From Blastocatellia bacterium (lineage in GTDB: Bacteria; Acidobacteriota; Blastocatellia; Chloracidobacteriales; Chloracidobacteriaceae): a stretch of DNA of 41,074 bases. Both the position numbers and the translations under genes were made by a program. This document shows positions 33,201-39,694 of the stretch, piece by piece (the stretch's first letter is position 1; every line of letters starts with the position of its first letter). The stretch is from positions 1 through 41,074 of the forward strand of contig JAIBAN010000073.1 of NCBI GenBank assembly GCA_019695185.1, written 5' to 3'. The notes beneath the pieces are model-generated. The model had not been told where the DNA came from. It saw only the letters and a list, made by a program, of their open reading frames with translations, and did not search any database.

Positions 33201-33818
33201 ATTACTTAGTTTAATGTCGTCTTCCGTATTGGGTTTTCCGTCCGGGCCAAATGAAGCCAGCCGAAATGAATTCCGGTGTCCGTCATAAAACAGACTGTGA
33301 TTCCAGCCATCCAGCCGAATCACTTTGACACAGTAGTTCGGAACCAGGGCATCGGTCAATTTCACAATGTCGGTTGTTTCGACATAGCCGCCGTTTTTTT
33401 CCCGATAGGCTTTGAGTCCCGCCGCCAGAGCATGCAGGTCGGCGCGGGTCCGTTCCTGTCGCACTCGCAGAAAAGCCTGGGTTACGTCCTGCAAAGGTTC
33501 CCATTTCTGGTCGCCCAGCCGGATTTCATCCGCCTGCCAGTCGCCGTTGACCCGTTTGAACTTGATGACGGTTTCAATGTCGGCTTCCACAATTGCTTCG
33601 GACGGGACAAACCCAGGCAGAATGCGGCGGATGTGGATTTGTTTTTCGGGATAATTGGTGCCGGTCAGTTTGGCCAGCACGGAACGGGCTTCGCGGGTTC
33701 CGAGGGAGCGTTCGGCGGAAACGCCACCCACAAAAGCGGTCACGACGAGTATCGCCCACATGAAGTGCAGCCGCCAATGAGGTCGAAATACGGTCTGGGA
33801 GAGCATCCGCTTCATCAT
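33192..33818 (-). CDS. Secreted protein with pseudopilin (GspG-like) C-terminal domain
   Basis: This 208-residue protein has an N-terminal membrane helix or signal peptide (about 18-36). A middle region (about 40-105) includes FKRVNGDWQADEIRLGD. The C-terminal part (about 110-205) reads like the globular part of type II secretion major pseudopilins: ADLHALAAGLKAYREKNGGY...LDGW...SFGPDGKPNTEDDI. It lacks the prepilin peptidase motif, so it is not a normal pseudopilin. It overlaps the YacP/NYN gene by 4 nt (ATGA), indicating coupling. Its function is unknown; no secretion genes lie nearby. Confidence 0.72.
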   Translation of the reverse strand: MMKRMLSQTVFRPHWRLHFMWAILVVTAFVGGVSAERSLGTREARSVLAKLTGTNYPEKQIHIRRILPGFVPSEAIVEADIETVIKFKRVNGDWQADEIRLGDQKWEPLQDVTQAFLRVRQERTRADLHALAAGLKAYREKNGGYVETTDIVKLTDALVPNYCVKVIRLDGWNHSLFYDGHRNSFRLASFGPDGKPNTEDDIKLSNED

Positions 33819-34381
33819 TTTTTTCCTTTGCCAGGTTGGGGACGGGAATGCTGGCGGACACCGGTCCGCGTGACTCCGACCGATTTTTCGAAGGAAATTT
33901 CCTCTTCGCTTTCAGGGTCGTCATTGGGGTCTACGCCAAAGTAGCGCATCCATTGCCCCACTTCTTCGGATTTGGTGACGGGTTTCGGCTCCGTGCCGGC
34001 GGGGGCTTTATCAATCAGAGCATCAAGCTGGCTGCGGAATTCACTGCACGAAATGACTTTGGCCTGCCGCACCCGCGCACCCATGCGGAGTTCCCGGTCA
34101 TTGGTCACCACGGTGCATTCGCGCGGCGTCGGGTGCTGTTCCAGCAGGTTGCGAATGCGGAAATCAGCCGTCGAACCGGAACGGGCATAGGTGATTTTCA
34201 CCCCTTGAAACGACATGCCGTCCGGAAAATGCCGGTCGGGATTGCCGTCAAACACCACCGTCAGGCGTACCTTCCGCAGCCGGACAAACTGCGCCAGCAG
34301 TGTCAGCAGGTCACGCCGTTCGCTTTCCGAAAAGCTGTTGGAACGCCTTCCGGCCAGATTGTTGCCATCCACCAAGTACAT
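33815..34381 (-). CDS. YacP-type NYN/PIN-fold ribonuclease
   Basis: This is a predicted cytoplasmic endoribonuclease of the YacP/Rae1 group. In Bacillus, Rae1 cuts mRNA at the ribosomal A-site. It has 188 residues. The acidic active site is visible in YLVDGNNLAG (Asp5, Asn7), VVFDGNPD and TVVTNDRELR. The C-terminal tail of about 60 residues is charged and probably disordered. It is the first of two overlapping genes (ATGA) and is followed by the pseudopilin-like protein, an unusual partner. The region upstream holds 26-bp palindromic repeats rather than a recognisable promoter. Confidence 0.82.
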   Translation of the reverse strand: MYLVDGNNLAGRRSNSFSESERRDLLTLLAQFVRLRKVRLTVVFDGNPDRHFPDGMSFQGVKITYARSGSTADFRIRNLLEQHPTPRECTVVTNDRELRMGARVRQAKVISCSEFRSQLDALIDKAPAGTEPKPVTKSEEVGQWMRYFGVDPNDDPESEEEISFEKSVGVTRTGVRQHSRPQPGKGKK

Positions 34382-34680
34382 GCAAAAAGTTCTGAGTTCT
34401 GAGTTCCGCCTTCAGGCGGCAGTTTGGAGTTCCGCCTTCAGGCGGCAGTTTGGAGTTCCGCCTTCAGGCGGCAGTTTAGAGTTCCGCCTTCAGGCGGCAG
34501 TTTGGTTCACAGCCTTCAGGCTGGGTTTGTTTTCCACCTCCCTCGGCAGTTGGGAAACTTTAGTCAACCCTGCCTTGTTCGGCAAGGATTCATTTGTTAC
34601 GATTTTGCCGTCTTACCCTTGTCGTTTCTTTTTGATCCAGCCGGTCAACCATTGCAGCCAGGAATTTCAGCGAGGAGGTT
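34382..34680. repeat. 26-bp palindromic tandem repeat and divergent intergenic region
   Basis: Four copies of a 26-bp unit with the core CCGCCTTCAGGCGG lie head to tail at 34401-34504, identical except for one base at the end of the third. A decayed fifth copy (GCCTTCAGGC core) is at about 34505-34529. The same unit is at 9313-9426. The right half (34530-34670) has a small CCTTG/CAAGG hairpin near 34575. Promoters of the divergent genes must lie here but could not be defined. Confidence 0.93.
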
Positions 34681-35301
34681 ATGCAGACTCGAACCATGAC
34701 CCGTGTGTGGTTGCTTGCCTTTGGACTGCTGTTTGTTGCAGGCAGTCTGACAGCAGCGCCGCTGGCCCCGCCTGGAGGCCAGACTCCCAAGGAATTTACC
34801 GCCACCGCGAGCAGTGAATCCGAAAAACTCTTTTTCGGCGACCGTCATGGCCGCTATTTCCTCGATTTGACCGGCTGGAAACTGACTCCGCCAGCGGCAA
34901 CGCCGGATGGGAAAGGGCTCTACACATGGCACAGCGCAGGTGGCGGCGAACTCACTTTGGTCGTGACAAGTGACTTGACCGTGACTGGCAATCCGCTGAC
35001 TGACCCGGCGGACCGGGCGGCAACGCTCCGCGACCTGTTGGCCGGGCTCCAATGGACTGATACCAAAATTCTGAAACAACAGGTCATCAAGGCTGGCGAG
35101 TACACAGCCTTGGATGTGGTGATTGTGGGAAGCAAAAAACTGCGCTACAAAGGCCGCTTTGTGTTTGTGCAACAGGGCGATGCCGTCCATCAAATGGCCT
35201 TTACCACACTCAGCAGCGAATATGACTGGCTGCGGCAGTCCATGAACCAGGTGATTGAATCCTTTCGTGCCGGAAAGCCGCCCATGGCATCCTTGCAATA
35301 A
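34681..35301 (+). CDS. Secreted protein of unknown function
   Basis: This 206-residue protein has a clean signal peptide (about 1-26, ending LTAAP). The mature part is soluble, with alternating strands and two helices: FLDLTGWKLTPP, GGELTLVVTSDL, ATLRDLLAGLQW, FVFVQQGDAVHQMAFTT and the end SMNQVIESFRAG. This order resembles PsbP/DcrB-like folds, but the similarity is only an impression. GAGG, five bases before the ATG, supports the start. A GGACTGA array follows its stop. It is likely periplasmic; the role is unknown. Confidence 0.75.
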   Translation: MQTRTMTRVWLLAFGLLFVAGSLTAAPLAPPGGQTPKEFTATASSESEKLFFGDRHGRYFLDLTGWKLTPPAATPDGKGLYTWHSAGGGELTLVVTSDLTVTGNPLTDPADRAATLRDLLAGLQWTDTKILKQQVIKAGEYTALDVVIVGSKKLRYKGRFVFVQQGDAVHQMAFTTLSSEYDWLRQSMNQVIESFRAGKPPMASLQ

Positions 35302-35309
35302 TTTTTTTA

Positions 35310-35480
35310 GGACTGAGGACTGAGGACTGAGGACTGCGGAAAAAAACAGGACTGCGAACTGAGTTGAATTCTCGAGGTTGTACTTAACCATGTTTGAGTT
35401 GATAGGAAATTATTTCAATTGTTGCAACCACTCAGTCATCAGTCCCTGGTCCTGGTTTTTTCCGCAGCCCTCAGTCCTTT
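35310..35480. repeat. Inverted pair of GGACTGA arrays
   Basis: The left arm (35310-35340) has four units GGACTGA, the last GGACTGC. The right arm (about 35429-35480) has imperfect TCAGTCC units and a matching GCAGCCC variant. The palindrome continues inwards as GGAAAAAA...TTTTTTCC. The right arm ends about ten bases before the next start codon. Confidence 0.9.
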
Positions 35481-35489
35481 TGAAAATCT

Positions 35490-36443
35490 ATGAAACGAAT
35501 CCTTGTAACGGGCGGAGCCGGTTTTATCGGCACGCATTTGTGTGAACGACTTTTGCAGGAAGGCAATGAGGTCATTTGCCTGGACAATTTTTTTACCGGC
35601 AGCCGCCGGAACGTTCAGCCGTTTTTGGCCAACCCCCGCTTTGAGTTGATGCGGCATGACATTGTGGACCCGATTCTGCTTGAGGTGGACCAGATTTATA
35701 ACCTGGCCTGTCCGGCCTCTCCGGTTCACTATCAGGCCAACCCGATTAAGACCATCAAAACCAATGTTCTGGGAATAATGAACATGCTGGGCCTGGCCAA
35801 GCGGGTCAAGGCGCGGATTTTGCAAGCCTCGACTTCGGAAGTCTACGGCGACCCGTTGCAGCATCCGCAAACGGAATCCTATTGGGGCAATGTCAATCCG
35901 ATTGGGCCGCGCTCCAATTACGACGAAGGCAAACGGGTGGCTGAAACCCTGATGATGGATTATCACCGCCAAAACGGGGTGGATATCCGGATTGTCCGTA
36001 TTTTCAACACCTATGGCCCCAAAATGCTCGAAAACGACGGGCGGGTGGTGAGCAATTTTGTCTGTCAGGCGTTGCGCGGAAAAGACTTGACCGTGTATGG
36101 CAACGGCGAACAGACTCGCTCGTTTTGCTATGTGTCGGATTTGGTCGAAGGCATGGTGCGGATGATGAATCAGGACGGTTTTACCGGTCCGGTCAATTTG
36201 GGCAATCCCGGCGAATTCACCATGAACGAACTGGCCGAAAAAGTGCTGGCTTTGACGGGTTCGAAATCTTCGATTGTGTATCGTCCGCTGCCGGAAAACG
36301 ACCCGCAACGCCGCCGCCCCGATATTTCACTGGCCAAGGAAAAACTGGGCTGGGCTCCGGTGATGCCCCTTCAGGAAGGTTTGGTTCCGACTATTGAGCA
36401 TTTCCGGGAAGTGGTGGCAGCCAGTTTGTTAGAAAAGGACTGA
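35490..36443 (+). CDS. uxs: UDP-glucuronate decarboxylase (UDP-xylose synthase)
   Basis: This is a soluble extended-SDR enzyme that makes UDP-xylose from UDP-glucuronate, for polysaccharide or glycan synthesis. It has 317 residues. The NAD site TGGAGFIG is at 7-14. The UXS blocks NLACPASPVHYQ (71-82), NMLGLAKR, QASTSEVYGDP (112-122) and HPQTESYWGNVNPIGPRS are all present, with catalytic Tyr144 and Lys148. The C-terminal VYGNGEQTRSFCYVSDLV is typical. No polysaccharide cluster lies beside it; galU, 20 kb away, could feed the same pathway. The end reads AAG GAC TGA, a single GGACTGA unit, and an opposite array follows at 36485-36515. Confidence 0.93.
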   Translation: MKRILVTGGAGFIGTHLCERLLQEGNEVICLDNFFTGSRRNVQPFLANPRFELMRHDIVDPILLEVDQIYNLACPASPVHYQANPIKTIKTNVLGIMNMLGLAKRVKARILQASTSEVYGDPLQHPQTESYWGNVNPIGPRSNYDEGKRVAETLMMDYHRQNGVDIRIVRIFNTYGPKMLENDGRVVSNFVCQALRGKDLTVYGNGEQTRSFCYVSDLVEGMVRMMNQDGFTGPVNLGNPGEFTMNELAEKVLALTGSKSSIVYRPLPENDPQRRRPDISLAKEKLGWAPVMPLQEGLVPTIEHFREVVAASLLEKD

Positions 36444-36523
36444 TGGCGAGTCCATTCACAAACATACTCTCAAACCTGAGCTGGCCTCAGTCCTCAGTCC
36501 TCAGCCCTCAGTCCTGATTACAT
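36444..36523. repeat. TCAGTCC array (C-rich arm) before the DUF4132 gene
   Basis: Four units, one variant (CAGCCC), at 36485-36515, ending about eight bases before the next start codon. The only G-rich partner is the single GGACTGA that contains the stop of the preceding gene. Confidence 0.85.
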
Positions 36524-39190
36524 ATGGCCACTCCAAATTTGCCACCCATTGCGCCTGTCAATCCGAAAGCTCCGCTTCCTCCGGAAGTTTTTGAACCCTT
36601 TTGCGCATTTTTGGCCGAACTGAACGGGCGTTTCCGGAAAATGGCTGAACGCTATGACAGTTCTGCCTCCTGGATGCACGAATGCCAGTTTGACCCCGCC
36701 AAAATGCCGAAGGCGTTTCGGTTATTGCAGGAAGGTTCACTGAAAGACTGTTTGGCAATGAACCTGCGCACATACCACATGGGCTTCCCGTCCGAAATGA
36801 AGGAATTGGTTGCCGCCTTTGTCATTCGGCAGGATTTTCAATTGATTCATGTGCTGAGGTTTTTGGCATTGTTGAGATTGGTGGAGAAGCAGGACTTGGC
36901 CAGAGGTCCAAATGCTTCCCAAACGTATCAATTCTATTTTGGCGAGCGGGTTTTGGATGTCTTCCGGGCGCAGTCGGGAAAAAGTTTTGAATTGCGGGAA
37001 CTGGCTGGTGTCATGGAGGCTTGTGGTGTTCCACGCACCGCCCTTTTTTATTCTTGCACCGGGTACCAATACTTTAATGAAATCCCCTTTTTCCAGTGGG
37101 AAGATGAAGCGCTGTGGCCCTATTTTTATGAGCATGCGGAACTCATGCAGCCTTATTTTTCCGGACCGCAGCAGAGTGACTACTGGTGGAAGGAAAGCCG
37201 CTTGAATGTGCTTCGGATTTGCTCGCGGATGGCCTCTGTGCCGGAGGAATATGTGCCAAAGCTATGGGAGATTGCCTTTGGAACGGCCAAAGGCGAACGG
37301 TCACTGGCGCAAAAGGCACTGGAGCACCTGCCGGATTTTGCCACGCAGGTCATGGCGGGATTGCAGGCCTCTGCCAAGGATTCCCGGCTGGCTGCCGCCG
37401 AATGGTTGGGGCGGTTGCGGGTGAAACCCGCCGTTCCGGCCCTCAAAACCGCTTTTGCCAAAGAAAAAACCGAGGCTGTCAAAGGTGCCATGCTCATGGC
37501 ACTGGAGCGTTGCGGCGAATCCATTGCCGTTTACCTCAATCGGGAAGGTTTGCTGAAAGAGGCCCAAACCGGACTCAAAAAGGGTATTCCGTCGGGACTG
37601 GATGGATTTCCTTTTGAGCGGTTGCCGGTGGTTCATTGGTCCGACAGCGGAACCCCGGTTGAATCTGACATTCTGACATGGTTTCTGGTGCAGGGCTGCA
37701 AGCAAAAAACCGCCGAACCGGGTGCCTTGCTGCGGCAGTATGGCCGGCTGATGGACCAGGCGGAACGCGAGCGGCTGGGAAGATTCGTGCTTGAAACCTG
37801 GATTGAACGGGATACGGAACCACTTTACGTCACTGAGGCGGAAATCGCCAAAGCAGTGGCTGATTTGCTCAACCAAGACCCTTGGTGGGGTGAATATGCC
37901 GAACCCATGATTCGCTCCAAAATGAAATCGGCGATTGGGGAAAAGGGAATCCTGGCAGTGGCGGCAGCCTTTGGCGGGGAAGGGCTGGCCCTCCCGGTCC
38001 AGGATTATCTGAAAACCCATTACGGCACCCGCGCCGCCCAATGCAAAGCACTGATTCAGATGCTTTCCTGGACCGAAGCCCGGAGCGCGGTGCAGGTGCT
38101 GCTTTCCGTCGCAAACCGGTTTCGCACCAAAGGAATCCGCGAAGAGGCCGAACTGTGCATCCGGCAGCTTTCCGAGCGCAAAGGCTGGACCCGTGACGAA
38201 CTGGCTGACCGCACAACTCCCACCGGCGGCTTTGACGCCAGCGGAACCCTGATGTTGGATTACGGTCCACGGAGCTTTACGGCACGCTTGAATCAGGAAG
38301 CGGCGATTGTCCTGACGGACGCAGCCGGAAATGGCTTGAAAAGCTTGCCGGAACCGCGCAAGGACGATGATGCTGCCAAGGCTGCCGAAGCCCAAGCCCT
38401 CTTTGCCGAAGCCAAAAAGACACTCAAAGCCACGCTGCCGCTTCAGAAATCCCGACTTTATGAAGCCTTTTGCGGGCAACGTGGCTGGACCTGCGGTGAC
38501 TGGAAGGTGTTTCTGCTGGGGCATCCGCTGCTTTCCCGGTTGGCCATAAAAATGTTGTGGACTGCCGAAACGGAAGGAAAACCAGCCGTGACCTTTCGCC
38601 CGCTGGCTGACGGCTCCTTGACCAATGCGGCGGACGAGGCGGTTGAACTGGACGAAACCGCCGTCATCCGGCCCCTGTTCGGCGGATTTCTGACCGATGA
38701 GGAAGTGGCCGCCTGGCAAACCCATGTCACGGATTATGAGGTGGAACTGCTTTTTGACCAGCTTGCCAAGCCGCTGTTCAGGCTGACCGAGGACAACCGC
38801 CACACCTTTGCCTGCCGTGATTTTGAAGGTTATTTGATGGAGGCGTTCACCTTGCGTTCACGGGCCTTGAAACTGGGCTACAGCCGGGGCGAAACTGAGG
38901 ACGGTGGCTATTTCTTTGAATATCAGAAAGTGCTGGCCGGGCTGGGCATCACCGTGGCCGTCCAGTTTTCGGGCAACCGTCTGCCGGAGGAAAACCGGAC
39001 GGTGGCTCTTGAAACCCTTTCTTTTTTCCGCAATGCCGTCCAAAAGGATTCAACAACGGTTCGGGTCCGGAACGAGATTCAGTTGGGAAAAGTGCCTCCC
39101 GTGCTGCTGGCCGAAGCCTGGCGTGACCTGCAATCCATTGCCCGGATGGGCAAAGGCTTTGACCCGGACTGGCAGCAAAAAATCGGCTGA
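36524..39190 (+). CDS. DUF4132-domain protein with HEAT-like repeats
   Basis: This is a large, soluble-looking protein of 888 residues without a signal peptide. The central part (about 250-340) is helical and repeat-like (LWEIAFGTAKGERSLAQKALEHLP, AAAEWLGRLRVKPAVPALKTAF), fitting HEAT-type repeats. The C-terminal part (about 575-790) matches the DUF4132 pattern: a DYGPRSFTARL strand, LKSLPEPRKDDDAAKA, QKSRLYEAFCGQRGW, FLLGHPLLSRLAIKMLW and a TFRPLADGSLTN block. DUF4132 often follows a WGR domain in other bacteria; no WGR is present here. Its role is unknown. The upstream bases are array sequence, with no Shine-Dalgarno visible. Confidence 0.82.
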   Translation: MATPNLPPIAPVNPKAPLPPEVFEPFCAFLAELNGRFRKMAERYDSSASWMHECQFDPAKMPKAFRLLQEGSLKDCLAMNLRTYHMGFPSEMKELVAAFVIRQDFQLIHVLRFLALLRLVEKQDLARGPNASQTYQFYFGERVLDVFRAQSGKSFELRELAGVMEACGVPRTALFYSCTGYQYFNEIPFFQWEDEALWPYFYEHAELMQPYFSGPQQSDYWWKESRLNVLRICSRMASVPEEYVPKLWEIAFGTAKGERSLAQKALEHLPDFATQVMAGLQASAKDSRLAAAEWLGRLRVKPAVPALKTAFAKEKTEAVKGAMLMALERCGESIAVYLNREGLLKEAQTGLKKGIPSGLDGFPFERLPVVHWSDSGTPVESDILTWFLVQGCKQKTAEPGALLRQYGRLMDQAERERLGRFVLETWIERDTEPLYVTEAEIAKAVADLLNQDPWWGEYAEPMIRSKMKSAIGEKGILAVAAAFGGEGLALPVQDYLKTHYGTRAAQCKALIQMLSWTEARSAVQVLLSVANRFRTKGIREEAELCIRQLSERKGWTRDELADRTTPTGGFDASGTLMLDYGPRSFTARLNQEAAIVLTDAAGNGLKSLPEPRKDDDAAKAAEAQALFAEAKKTLKATLPLQKSRLYEAFCGQRGWTCGDWKVFLLGHPLLSRLAIKMLWTAETEGKPAVTFRPLADGSLTNAADEAVELDETAVIRPLFGGFLTDEEVAAWQTHVTDYEVELLFDQLAKPLFRLTEDNRHTFACRDFEGYLMEAFTLRSRALKLGYSRGETEDGGYFFEYQKVLAGLGITVAVQFSGNRLPEENRTVALETLSFFRNAVQKDSTTVRVRNEIQLGKVPPVLLAEAWRDLQSIARMGKGFDPDWQQKIG

Positions 39191-39694
39191 ACTTGTGCGA
39201 GTCTATCCGAAAAGATAGTTGGACTATCCATTCGGATAGATATTCGCTGGTTTCGTAAAACAGGCTGTTTCCTCTCCATTTCCCAGTCAACCCATCCCTA
39301 CCAATGAGTTACCGGTAATATCCACGAGTGCCAACGGGTTCCGCTGCTTTGGCACAGGATTTGTATCTTTAGAAAACCACTGGATCGGTAACTCCGGCAA
39401 GCGATACTGAAGGTACCAATCAAGCTTTCAATTTCAGACCCCGCGCATCGCCTCGCACAGGAAAATGTAACGTCGGACCTCTTTCTCCATATCCGTACAG
39501 GGCCTGCCTGAAACCGCTATGTGTCAAAGGGTGTCAGTAACATTTTTCCCTTTTTGTCATAAGGGTACAAATGGTGGTTTTAGTTCTTTTCGGGGCAAAC
39601 TGCCGCAAAACACAACCCTGCACAGAAACAAAGGCAATGTTGCCGGTTTCGACCGGAAACAGTGCATCCTGCTCAATGTAAAGGTCAAAAATGT
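39191..39694. other. 504-nt region without a gene
   Basis: A structured hairpin lies just after the DUF4132 stop (listed separately). Beyond it, 39240-39694, I see no tandem array, RNA gene or supported coding region. AAAGGT at about 39680-39685 is the likely ribosome binding site of the next gene, and its promoter must lie upstream of this. Confidence 0.6.
39203..39239 (+). terminator. Nested hairpin after the DUF4132 gene
   Basis: Outer stem CTATCCGAA/TTCGGATAG (9 bp), an AA/CA internal loop, and inner stem GATAG/CTATC (5 bp) with loop TTGGA. There is no T tract after it, so it may be an RNA-stabilising or protein-binding structure rather than a terminator. Confidence 0.5.

Noticed and set aside
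37301..38803. Minus-strand 500-residue open frame opposite the DUF4132 gene
   Set aside because: Antisense shadow of a coding region with recognisable domains; its translation is Gly/Gln/Phe-rich and has no motif.
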